Positions 8,742 to 17,027 of a DNA stretch of 64,000 nucleotides are shown here, piece after piece (the first letter of the stretch is position 1; the number at the start of each line of letters is the position of its first letter). The DNA is from UBA12481 sp012523435. Its GTDB lineage: Bacteria > Bacteroidota > Bacteroidia > Bacteroidales > UBA12481. A model generated the notes under the pieces. It was not told the origin of the DNA, made no database searches, and worked only from the letters and a program-made list of their open reading frames with translations. The stretch lies in assembly GCA_028686135.1 (NCBI GenBank), contig JAQUCP010000007.1:1-64000 (forward strand), written 5' to 3'. Made by a program: the position numbers and the translations under genes.

Positions 8742-11700
8742 CTAGTTAAAGATATAACGAAGACCAAGCTGCAAGAACCAGCACTGGTTGTAGTTATAAT
8801 AGGTTGAGAATGACTGTGATAAATAATCCCCATCATCATTTTTAACCATCGAGAAGGTAGGAACGTTATTATCATCTTTCCCTTCATACTTCAAGATCTG
8901 GCCGTTATTAGCATCGTACATATTTTTGCTAACTCCCCAGGTACTGTTGATCAAGTTACCAAAGTTCAGGAAGTCTAATGTCACCTGCAGGGTATTGGTT
9001 GTACTACCAACTTTTACTTTGAAATCTTGCACAAACCTCAGATCCAGCTGATGCACCCAAGGTGCCCTAACAGCATAAGCTTCAGCATATTCACCTTTGT
9101 GGGATGACAGATACTTGTCTTGTTCCATAAACTTGAAGAAGGCATCCTCGTCAGCTGTGCTTACGAATTTGATGTCACCTTTTGCTTCCGGAATGTAAAT
9201 CAAGTCGGTAGCATAACCATCACCATTCATGTCATTCGTGTAGCTATAGCTATAACCGTTTGTTGAATAACCGGTATAGAACAGGCTAATGGTTGTTGCC
9301 ATGTGGTCCTTCAGATAAGGAATCTTATAGGACAATGCGGCAATAGCTCTGTCTGGCACAACATACTGTGAACGCTGCAGCCATGGCATGTGTGGGCCGT
9401 TAACTTCTAACAGACCGTTGTAGGCTGATGCAGCGTTGCTACCAGGCATACCCGAAATCTCTTTGGATTCGGTTTTGGTATAGGATGCCATAATACTCAG
9501 ATTATCAACAGGCTCAGCCGTAATGGTAATGTTACCAATAGCACCCCAACCTTCGTCGCTGTTTGCCAACATGTAAGCATTCCTTGAAGTATAGGTATAG
9601 TCAGCTTTTGCTGGATAGATGTACCTGTCGTCCGGACCTTCAAAGCGCTCCCAAGTGGAATCGGACTCCATCAGGTTGTAGTTTTTCAGCATCACACCGT
9701 TAATATTTTTGGTGTAAATACCTTCCAAAGTAACGGTCATCGGGAAGGAGACAGGAACTTTATAATCTATAGCAAATGAAGATTTCCATACCTGAGGCAT
9801 TTTAAAATCAGGATCGATACCGTTAATGTCGCGCGGTAAAACACCTTGTTCAGGGGTAATGGTAGTTGGCAGACCCAGTTTACTGATCATTTCGTCAACA
9901 TCGGTAATCATTTTTCCGGCTAACGAAGACAAGATAGGATCAGCTTCCTTCACAGAACCATCGGAGTTATAGGTGGTGACAGCGGCATAGCTACCCTGAA
10001 CCATTCCGGAGTTGGTTGGCATATTGGTGAAGAATACCAGCGGCAATCTTCCCATAAACACGCCTGAACCTCCGCGAATTTTTAAGGTTTGGTCACCCAT
10101 AACATCCCAAGTAAAACCAACCCTTGGTGAAAGCTGAACTTTTGGTGTTGGCCATGATCCGGTGTCAATCTTTTTGTCGCCAAAATCCAGTTCATAAATA
10201 GCATTATTCCTGATGATGTTATCAACATACTTCAGATAATCGCCTCGCAAACCATAGGTTAAGCTAAAATTCTTAGCAAGGTTCCATTCGTCCTGAACAT
10301 AAACGCCAAGCTGATTGAAAGCAACTTCTGCAGCTGGATTTGCTTCGCCATCCCAGCCATAGGTCAGGGCAAAGTCGGTCGGAGCACGCTGATTCAAGAA
10401 ATCATCAAGACTAGCATAACGATAGTATCCTGTCCCATTTCTAATATATGAGTTGTTTGCCATTTGATGTTCGAAGCTCACACCAGCAGTCACTTTGTGT
10501 GACCCTAGATACATCGTTGCATTGTCAATCACATTCAGAATATTGTTTTTCACCCCATTATTCCAGGTAAACAACTCATAACCGGCTGACATATAAGGCT
10601 CTAGAATGTGATTGCCATTATTATCATAACCATTCATGATATCGATAAATGGGAATGGATCAGAGCTAGAACCACGGCCGTCCTTCATAGCGGTATAGGT
10701 TGCCAGGAATTGATTCGAGACTTTTTCTGAAATCCGGCTATTCAAATCCAGGGAGACTGAGTTCACAATATTCTCCATGGAATAAAGAGAATTTGAGAAA
10801 GCCATTGAATGTTGAGAAATCCGGTTCATAGATCTGTTACGGAAACCGGCATCGGTTGAATTACCGTTTGTTTGATTCCAAGCCTGGTTAATCGTATAGT
10901 TATACCTCAAAGTCAGTTTGTTGGCTTGGTTGATGTTCCAATCCAAACGAGCCAGCATTTTCTTGTTACTTTCGTTTGCCGGGTAGTCGGTATAGGAGCC
11001 TGGATCATAGTCATAATTATCGATCAAATGTTTTCTGACTTTTTCCATATCGGAAATACTGGTGCGGGAAAGCATCAGATCGGTATTAGCTACACCATCT
11101 TCGGAGGGCCTCCAGGTTACGACCTGCTGAGGACTCACTTCATATTCACCATTGACAAAGAAGAACAATTTGTTTTTGATGATTGGTCCACCCAGGGTGA
11201 TCCCGTAAATGTTTGTCGATTCTTTATCACGATCGCCAAAATCAACAGTATCAATGTGGTTGCCACGTAGATCCTGGTTGGTAAAGTAGGTGTAAGCGGT
11301 ACCTTTGAAGGTGTTGGTTCCTGACTTGGTAATAGCGTTGATTCCACCACCGATGAAGTTGGTCTGGCGAACATCAAAAGGAGCAACCACAACCTGGATT
11401 TCTTCAATAGCATCCAGAGAAATCGGCGTTCCACCTCCTGGCAGATTGGAGCTCAAACCAAAGTTGTTGTTGAAGTTTGAACCATCAACAGTAAAGTTAG
11501 TTGAACGTCCATCTCCCCCGGCAATACTCATGCCATTCGTGTAAGGCGAAAGCTGGGCAATGGATGAGATGCTTCTGCTAATGGAGGGCATCAGTGTCAA
11601 CTGCTCATTGGAGATGTTTGTTGAGGCGCCTGTTTTTGTTGATTTAAACTGGGATGATTTCACCCCCACCACCGTTACCTCTCCCAAGCCAACCTGGCTC

Positions 11701-12035
11701 TCCTGCAAAGATGTGTTTAAGCCGAAGGTTTCACCCAAGAAAATCCTGATATCGGTATACGTTCTTTTCGCATAACCAACATAGGAAATTTCGACCTTGT
11801 ATGGTCCACCAGGGCGCATACCTTGTAGAGCGTAACTCCCATCAAACTTCGTTACTGTACCATAAACAGTACCTGAAGGTTCATGTGTCGCCACAACAGT
11901 CGCTCCCGGAAGTCTTTCTCCTGTTTCGGTTGAAACTATCCCGGTCATCGATGATGTGGTTACCTGTGAATATCCACTGAAAACAGTGAATAGCCCCAAA
12001 GTAAGTAGCATCAAAAATCTAGGCAAACTTTTCAT
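8742..12035 (-). CDS. Oar-like TonB-dependent outer-membrane receptor
   Basis: From ATG 12035 the product is 1097 residues; a longer frame to 12101 only adds 22 residues before the signal peptide MKSLPRFLMLLTLGL, which ends near SGYSQ. Next come a carboxypeptidase-regulatory-like fold (GERLPGATVVATHEPSG ... FDGSYALQGMRPGGPYKVE), a TonB-box-like GEVTVVG, and a plug domain with AGGDGRSTNFTVDGSNFNN and a GGGINAITKSGTN segment. The rest is a 22-strand-type barrel rich in aromatic residues and ends in a terminal Phe-Asn (YIFN). This arrangement matches Oar-type receptors, which need TonB and import large or protein-derived substrates; some members are linked to outer-membrane protein maturation. 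No SusD partner is adjacent, so it is not a classic polysaccharide locus. Confidence 0.88.
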   Translation of the reverse strand: MKSLPRFLMLLTLGLFTVFSGYSQVTTSSMTGIVSTETGERLPGATVVATHEPSGTVYGTVTKFDGSYALQGMRPGGPYKVEISYVGYAKRTYTDIRIFLGETFGLNTSLQESQVGLGEVTVVGVKSSQFKSTKTGASTNISNEQLTLMPSISRSISSIAQLSPYTNGMSIAGGDGRSTNFTVDGSNFNNNFGLSSNLPGGGTPISLDAIEEIQVVVAPFDVRQTNFIGGGINAITKSGTNTFKGTAYTYFTNQDLRGNHIDTVDFGDRDKESTNIYGITLGGPIIKNKLFFFVNGEYEVSPQQVVTWRPSEDGVANTDLMLSRTSISDMEKVRKHLIDNYDYDPGSYTDYPANESNKKMLARLDWNINQANKLTLRYNYTINQAWNQTNGNSTDAGFRNRSMNRISQHSMAFSNSLYSMENIVNSVSLDLNSRISEKVSNQFLATYTAMKDGRGSSSDPFPFIDIMNGYDNNGNHILEPYMSAGYELFTWNNGVKNNILNVIDNATMYLGSHKVTAGVSFEHQMANNSYIRNGTGYYRYASLDDFLNQRAPTDFALTYGWDGEANPAAEVAFNQLGVYVQDEWNLAKNFSLTYGLRGDYLKYVDNIIRNNAIYELDFGDKKIDTGSWPTPKVQLSPRVGFTWDVMGDQTLKIRGGSGVFMGRLPLVFFTNMPTNSGMVQGSYAAVTTYNSDGSVKEADPILSSLAGKMITDVDEMISKLGLPTTITPEQGVLPRDINGIDPDFKMPQVWKSSFAIDYKVPVSFPMTVTLEGIYTKNINGVMLKNYNLMESDSTWERFEGPDDRYIYPAKADYTYTSRNAYMLANSDEGWGAIGNITITAEPVDNLSIMASYTKTESKEISGMPGSNAASAYNGLLEVNGPHMPWLQRSQYVVPDRAIAALSYKIPYLKDHMATTISLFYTGYSTNGYSYSYTNDMNGDGYATDLIYIPEAKGDIKFVSTADEDAFFKFMEQDKYLSSHKGEYAEAYAVRAPWVHQLDLRFVQDFKVKVGSTTNTLQVTLDFLNFGNLINSTWGVSKNMYDANNGQILKYEGKDDNNVPTFSMVKNDDGDYLSQSFSTYYNYNQCWFLQLGLRYIFN

Positions 12036-12215
12036 ATTCAACATTTTTAAGTTATAATAAATTAGCTGACTTTGTTTTAGGTTAAGAACATTTCGGTACA
12101 ATGTTAAGACTTTTCCAAACCGGATCTAAAGTAAAAATTATGTTTAAACTGATCGAAAGATAATCGATTGGGTTATTAACAATTTCATGGTGCAATGTGG
12201 GAAAGTTTCTTGGTG
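12036..12215 (-). other. Intergenic region upstream of the Oar-like receptor
   Basis: An AT-rich 180-base gap between the U32-family gene and the receptor start. It should hold the receptor promoter, but I found no clean TAnnTTTG; the nearest on the minus strand is TAATTTTT around 12135-12142. No terminator hairpin for the long upstream operon was found either. No RNA gene or small ORF is evident. Confidence 0.4.
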
Positions 12216-13469
12216 TTATTCACTATACGCCCATTTGTAGAGTTTATCCGACCGGCGAACCTTTCTGCCGGTGTGAAATGCGGCCTTTTCACCCTTTTTT
12301 GCAGTCTCGACAGGACCATAATCGTTGTGGATCTCCTTAACAGTCAGGCGAATTAAGCCGGTTGTCGGACCGATGATCAACACCTCATCTCCAATGGCAA
12401 GATCTCCTGTTTCGAGCCTGAATTCCGCCACCCCGATTTTGGGAAAATAGTTTGTGGAAGATCCGAGAAAAACCTTCCTTTTGGTCGCCCTTGAGCCATA
12501 CACCGCACTCCATTCACCCAGTCGCCGACCGAGGTAATAACCATCCCAGAAGCCCCGGTTGAACACAGTCGATAACCGCTCCTGCCACGCACTAATCTTC
12601 TCCGGACCATACGATCCGTCAATCAGGCTATCCACTGCTTCCCGGTAGCAGGCGGTGACCGTCTGAACATACTCCGGCGGCCTGGCCCGACCTTCAATTT
12701 TCAACACCGTAATCCCCGAAGCTATGATCTGGTCGAGAAAATGAATGGTGGACAGATCTTTAGGCGACATAATATACTCATTATCAACCTCTAGCTGGTC
12801 GCCCGATTCAATATCCTCCACAAGATAGCCTCTCCGGCAGGCCTGGAGGCAAGCACCGCGGTTGGCGGAGCTATTGTATTGATGCAAGCTGAGATAGCAT
12901 TTACCGGAGATGGCCATACAGAGTGCCCCGTGAACAAAAAGCTCCAACTGGATCAGCCTTCCCGAAGGCCCGGTGATTTGCTGCTGCCCAATCTGCCCGG
13001 CGATATAAGCAACCTGTTCAAGAGTTAACTCCCTGGCCAGAACCATCACATCCGCAAATGCCGCATAAAATTTGACAGTTTCGATATTGGAAATATTCAA
13101 CTGAGTGGACAAATGAACTGGCATGCCTTTTTCTCGTGCATAGGCAATCACCGATTGGTCTGAGAGGATCACAGCATCGATCCCAGCCTCCGCCGCCCGA
13201 TCGATCGTTTGGCGAGAGAGACCGATCTCACGATCGTAAATGATTGTATTTAAAGCCAAATAGGATCGGACACCCTTCATTTTGCAGTATCGCGCTATCT
13301 TAAAGAGATCGTCCAGCGTAAAGTTACCAGCCGATTTGGATCGCATATTCAAATGCCCAACTCCGAAATAGACCGAACCAGCTCCAGCTTCCACGGCGGC
13401 ACGTAGCGAATCAAAAGATCCTGCTGGAGACATTACCTCAATCTGTCGGGGGAAAACCACTGAATTCAT
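12216..13469 (-). CDS. Peptidase U32 family protein (tRNA/rRNA hydroxylation type)
   Basis: This 417-residue protein, from ATG 13469, has the U32 signature: PRQIEVMSPAGSFDSLRAAV at the N-terminus and, near residues 160-220, HGALCMAISGKCYLS followed by SANRGACLQACRRGY, which supplies the conserved cysteines. U32 proteins were named as collagenase-like peptidases, but characterised members (TrhP/YegQ, RlhA, UbiU/V) act in prephenate- or iron-sulfur-dependent hydroxylation of RNA or quinones. The C-terminal part (about 330-417) resembles the small barrel of the TrhP-type branch. I put the start at 13469 rather than TTG 13505 because it clears the stop of the GT9-like gene (13474) by four bases. 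It is the last gene of the ATP synthase-containing run. Exact RNA target unknown. Confidence 0.8.
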   Translation of the reverse strand: MNSVVFPRQIEVMSPAGSFDSLRAAVEAGAGSVYFGVGHLNMRSKSAGNFTLDDLFKIARYCKMKGVRSYLALNTIIYDREIGLSRQTIDRAAEAGIDAVILSDQSVIAYAREKGMPVHLSTQLNISNIETVKFYAAFADVMVLARELTLEQVAYIAGQIGQQQITGPSGRLIQLELFVHGALCMAISGKCYLSLHQYNSSANRGACLQACRRGYLVEDIESGDQLEVDNEYIMSPKDLSTIHFLDQIIASGITVLKIEGRARPPEYVQTVTACYREAVDSLIDGSYGPEKISAWQERLSTVFNRGFWDGYYLGRRLGEWSAVYGSRATKRKVFLGSSTNYFPKIGVAEFRLETGDLAIGDEVLIIGPTTGLIRLTVKEIHNDYGPVETAKKGEKAAFHTGRKVRRSDKLYKWAYSE

Positions 13470-13473
13470 GGCT

Positions 13474-14244
13474 CTATTTTTTGATCCATGGTCCGACCAT
13501 TTCAATCATCGAACGCGGATCGGATTGAATACTATTTAAGTCACCCTTCCCCAGTATAACTACCTGTTTATCAATTGCTTTCGCAACCTGCCCCCAAAGC
13601 AGTGACGAGGTGATGAGCCCGGTTGAACCCCGGATCATCGAAGCAGTTTGAAGAGGGGTAAAATCGCCACAAGCCGGATAGACCGTACAGCCGGCTTTCC
13701 TGGCTATCTCATCGGCCAGTGGACGTTCGTTTTGCATACCGGTAATTACCACCGGATACTCGAGCAGGGTAGTTAATCGCACCAGCAACTCCTCACTCAA
13801 CTCAGGCTCTCCAGACTTGCCATCTAACGTAAGAACCAGATACCCTCGAGCAAACGACTCCGGAAGCCACTCCGGATCGGGGTCGGGAACAGATAAAAAC
13901 GGTCCAGCCTGATCATCCTTTACATCAAAAAGAGAGAGTTTTTCCAGTGGAAAATCCAAGACTTTCAGTCTCTTTTTCAATGGCTTATAATAGTTATTAC
14001 CCTCAAGATCAATCAGATAATCAGGTAGCAGTTCTTTAATTTTCGACCTGATTGTCAATAAATTATCTTCATAAGTAATGAGATAAAAAGGTTTCTGAGC
14101 CTCCAGTAGCCAGGAGAGGTTGGCCGGAGCCACGGAGAAAACCTCAGACCCGTCCACCTGGTTGTTCAACCAGCGAATGACAGCGGTTGATTGGAGCAGC
14201 GCAGCCGGATCCGTCGGATGAAGTATGACAAAACAGACTTCCAA
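13474..14244 (-). CDS. Short glycosyltransferase family 9 (heptosyltransferase)-like protein
   Basis: This 256-residue protein resembles the GT9/heptosyltransferase fold. The opening VCFVILHPTDPAALLQSTAVIRWL looks like the usual gDhvlatPai helix, the middle has LLPDYLIDLEGNNYYK, and near residue 165 comes PVVITGMQNERPLADEI followed by a TPLQTASMIRGSTGLIT segment like the FSLRELAALI-x-A-xLfIGnDSG region of the family. It is shorter than typical members (about 330 residues) and the C-terminal nucleotide-sugar motif is weak, so activity is uncertain. It starts ten bases after atpC and ends just before the U32 gene. It might take part in lipopolysaccharide or lipid glycosylation. Confidence 0.6.
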   Translation of the reverse strand: MEVCFVILHPTDPAALLQSTAVIRWLNNQVDGSEVFSVAPANLSWLLEAQKPFYLITYEDNLLTIRSKIKELLPDYLIDLEGNNYYKPLKKRLKVLDFPLEKLSLFDVKDDQAGPFLSVPDPDPEWLPESFARGYLVLTLDGKSGEPELSEELLVRLTTLLEYPVVITGMQNERPLADEIARKAGCTVYPACGDFTPLQTASMIRGSTGLITSSLLWGQVAKAIDKQVVILGKGDLNSIQSDPRSMIEMVGPWIKK

Positions 14245-14254
14245 TATTGGCAGG

Positions 14255-14497
14255 TTAAAGGGGTTTAGCTAAGACATACACATTATTGCCAGCACATTCT
14301 ACAATCCCTCCTTTGATTTCGATCTTTGTCTGCTTTTTAGGAGCCTCGACGATTCTGATTGTCCCGGGATTTAACAAGGAGATAATCGGAGCGTGGTTTT
14401 CCAGGATTTCGAAAGCACCGCCGCAGGCTGGAACTCTGACCTTGATTACCTCACCCGAGAAGAGCTCAGACTCAGGAGCCAAAATTGTTAGTTTCAT
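14255..14497 (-). CDS. atpC: ATP synthase F1 epsilon subunit (short form)
   Basis: This 80-residue protein is the N-terminal beta-sandwich domain of the F1 epsilon subunit: KLTILAPESELFSGEVIKVRVPACGGAFEILENHAPIISLL, then GTIRIV and IKGGIVECAGNNVYVL. Epsilon joins the gamma stalk to the c ring. The C-terminal helical hairpin, which in E. coli and Bacillus (about 135 residues) acts as an ATP-hydrolysis brake, is missing. As far as I know short epsilons are usual in Bacteroidota, so this is lineage-typical rather than a truncation. It lies 15 bases after atpD. Confidence 0.92.
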   Translation of the reverse strand: MKLTILAPESELFSGEVIKVRVPACGGAFEILENHAPIISLLNPGTIRIVEAPKKQTKIEIKGGIVECAGNNVYVLAKPL

Positions 14498-14512
14498 TTG
14501 GTTGTAGTGTAT

Positions 14513-16018
14513 TTACTTGCTTTTCAGTAACTTCTCTCCATTTTCAATAGCTTCCTCAATCGTTCCCACGAGGTTGAAAGCGGCTTCAGGATATCGGTCC
14601 ACCTCGCCATTCAGGATCATCTTAAATCCTTTGATGGTATCCTCGATGCTGACAAAAGCTCCGGCCCTTCCGGTGAACTGTTCCGCAACATGGAACGGTT
14701 GTGAAAGAAATCGCTGAATTCGTCGCGCCCGGTGAACCACCCGGCGGTCTTCCTCCGAGAGTTCATCCATCCCCAGGATGGCAATAATATCCAGCAGTTC
14801 GCTATATCGTTGGAGGACTTCCTTCACCTGCTGAGCAGTTTCATAATGCTCTTTCCCAACAACATCAGGGGTAAGAATTCGGCTGGTTGATTCGAGCGGT
14901 GCCACTGCCGGATAGATTCCCAGCTCGGAAATCTTACGACTCAGCACGGTGGTAGCATCCAGGTGTGAAAAGGTGGTCGCCGGAGCTGGGTCGGTTAAGT
15001 CATCAGCCGGAACGTAAACTGCTTGAACTGAAGTGATTGACCCTCGTTTCGTGGAAGTAATCCGTTCCTGCATGGCACCCATCTCCGTAGCTAGAGTTGG
15101 CTGATAACCCACAGCTGATGGCATCCTGCCCAAGAGAGCTGACACTTCAGAACCAGCCTGGGTAAAGCGGAAAATATTATCCATAAAAAAGAGAATGTCC
15201 CGTCCACCGGTCTTTTCATCCCCATCGCGGAAATACTCGGCCAAGGCTAATCCGGACAGAGCCACGCGAGCACGAGCCCCTGGCGGCTCATTCATCTGGC
15301 CATAAACTAATGATAATTTACTCTCTTTCAGCCTTTTTCGATCAACCTTTGTCAGGTCCCAGCCCCCCTTTTCCATAACTTCCAAGAACTCCGGGCCATA
15401 ATCCACAACCCCCGATTCCAGCATTTCGCGCAGAAGATCGTTACCCTCGCGCGTACGCTCTCCCACTCCAGCAAAAACCGAAAGACCCGAATAGGCTTTA
15501 GCGATATTGTTGATCAATTCCAGGATCAAAACGGTCTTTCCCACGCCAGCTCCTCCAAAAAGACCGATCTTCCCTCCTTTGGAGTATGGTTCGATCAGAT
15601 CGATCACCTTGATGCCGGTATAGAGGACCTGGTTTTCGGTACTCAGGTCCTTAAATTTGGGTGGTTCCCGGTGAATCGGGTAGCCCCCTTCTGATTCTAA
15701 AGGTCCGAGATTATCAATTGGATTACCTGTCACATTGAGCAATCGACCCCGTATCTGGTCCCCAATAGGCATGCGGATGGGCCCGCCGGTTGATCTGACC
15801 TCCATGCCCCGGGATAACCCGTCGGTCGAGTCCATGGCTACCGTTCGAACCGTATTCTCACCAATGTCTTGCTGGCACTCCAGCACTAAAATCGAGCCAT
15901 CCTCCCTGACCACTTCCAGCGATTCATATATATCTGGCAATCCCGTCATCGCAGTCGGAAATTCAACATCTACCACCGGTCCGATGACCTGAACAATTTT
16001 CCCTGTTTGTTGATCCAT
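14513..16018 (-). CDS. atpD: ATP synthase F1 beta subunit
   Basis: This 501-residue catalytic subunit of F1 has the N-terminal barrel (GKIVQVIGPVVDVEF), P-loop GGAGVGKT near residue 160, the catalytic glutamate segment GVGERTREGNDL, the Walker B region DILFFMDNIFRF and the DELSEED-type lever sequence DELSEEDRRVVHRARRIQRF. Everything needed for ATP synthesis is present. It starts 32 bases after the polyprenyl synthase gene and precedes atpC. It is separated from atpG by three unrelated co-oriented genes, so the F1 beta/epsilon genes are displaced within what otherwise looks like a single transcription unit. Confidence 0.97.
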   Translation of the reverse strand: MDQQTGKIVQVIGPVVDVEFPTAMTGLPDIYESLEVVREDGSILVLECQQDIGENTVRTVAMDSTDGLSRGMEVRSTGGPIRMPIGDQIRGRLLNVTGNPIDNLGPLESEGGYPIHREPPKFKDLSTENQVLYTGIKVIDLIEPYSKGGKIGLFGGAGVGKTVLILELINNIAKAYSGLSVFAGVGERTREGNDLLREMLESGVVDYGPEFLEVMEKGGWDLTKVDRKRLKESKLSLVYGQMNEPPGARARVALSGLALAEYFRDGDEKTGGRDILFFMDNIFRFTQAGSEVSALLGRMPSAVGYQPTLATEMGAMQERITSTKRGSITSVQAVYVPADDLTDPAPATTFSHLDATTVLSRKISELGIYPAVAPLESTSRILTPDVVGKEHYETAQQVKEVLQRYSELLDIIAILGMDELSEEDRRVVHRARRIQRFLSQPFHVAEQFTGRAGAFVSIEDTIKGFKMILNGEVDRYPEAAFNLVGTIEEAIENGEKLLKSK

Positions 16019-16050
16019 TGTTTTCCTATTAAACTTCTAAGTTAAGACCA

Positions 16051-17025
16051 TTAACGTACGCGATCCATCAGACTTCGGGTGAAGTTTTCGAGCTCCGTTT
16101 TTCGCTCTTTCTCAACCGGCAGCTCTTCCAGGATAGCCAATGCGCTATAAAGATATTCCCTCACCTTTTTGCGGGTCATTTGATCAATACCAAGATCCAT
16201 AAAGATTTTTCTTACCTCCTTGACTTTTTGATCTGGATCGGTGCATTTTCCTGAGTAACAGTCATCTAAAACCTTTGCCTGTTCAGGACTGGCCTGTTCA
16301 TAAGCTTTAATCAGCAGAAAAGTTTTCTTATCCGAAAGGATATCTCCACCGATACTTTTCCCGAATACATCCTCATCGCCAAAAGTATCGAGTAGGTCGT
16401 CTTGCAACTGAAAAGCCATTCCCAATTCGCAGCCAAGATCGTAAACCCTTTGTGCCCAATCCTTTCCAGCTCCTCCAATAATCGCCCCGATTTGGAGACT
16501 TCCGGCCAGGAGTACAGCCGTTTTTAACCTGATCATATTCATATATTCATCAACTGAAACCATTGACTTGATTTCGAAGTTCAGGTCATACTGCTGCCCT
16601 TCACAAACCTGCAAAGCAGTTGTGAGGAACACGTTCAGCACTTCGGGAAGAACCTCCCGGGAGCAAGAGGAGATGAATATGTTTGACTGGATAGCCAAGG
16701 CATCACCCGATAGGATCGCCCGGTTCACATCCCATTTGATGTGCACGGTAGGACGATTTCGCCGAAGGAATGCTTTATCCATGATGTCGTCATGAAGCAG
16801 CGTAAAATTGTGGAACATCTCAATCCCAATGGCAGGCAACACAGCTTCTTCAATGCGATCAGAGAAAAGCTGGCATCCCATTAATACCAATACAGGACGT
16901 AGCCTCTTCCCTCCATTGGACAGCGTGTACCAGATTGGTTCGTACAATTCTTTTGGCTCAAGATTTCGGTGTTGCCGCTTAATTTCTTCATCCACAATTA
17001 GTTGGAAGTCGTCAATGTTCTTCAT
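16051..17025 (-). CDS. Trans-polyprenyl diphosphate synthase
   Basis: This 324-residue isoprenyl diphosphate synthase has both aspartate-rich motifs: the first DDIMDKAFLRRNRPT (near residue 83, DDxxD) and the second DDLLDTFGDEDVFGKS (near 210). GGKRLRPVLVLM near residue 36 binds the substrate diphosphate. It condenses isopentenyl diphosphate onto allylic diphosphates; the product chain length cannot be fixed, with farnesyl, geranylgeranyl or a longer quinone side chain possible. I used ATG 17025; an in-frame TTG at 17031 overlaps the exporter stop. The gene sits between an RND-type exporter and atpD, which hints at co-supply of isoprenoids for quinones or membrane lipids. Confidence 0.9.
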   Translation of the reverse strand: MKNIDDFQLIVDEEIKRQHRNLEPKELYEPIWYTLSNGGKRLRPVLVLMGCQLFSDRIEEAVLPAIGIEMFHNFTLLHDDIMDKAFLRRNRPTVHIKWDVNRAILSGDALAIQSNIFISSCSREVLPEVLNVFLTTALQVCEGQQYDLNFEIKSMVSVDEYMNMIRLKTAVLLAGSLQIGAIIGGAGKDWAQRVYDLGCELGMAFQLQDDLLDTFGDEDVFGKSIGGDILSDKKTFLLIKAYEQASPEQAKVLDDCYSGKCTDPDQKVKEVRKIFMDLGIDQMTRKKVREYLYSALAILEELPVEKERKTELENFTRSLMDRVR

Positions 17026-17027
17026 TT

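Noticed and set aside
10872..11270. A 132-codon plus-strand ORF inside the Oar-like receptor gene
   Set aside because: Shadow ORF antisense to the plug and early barrel; no promoter, no domain.
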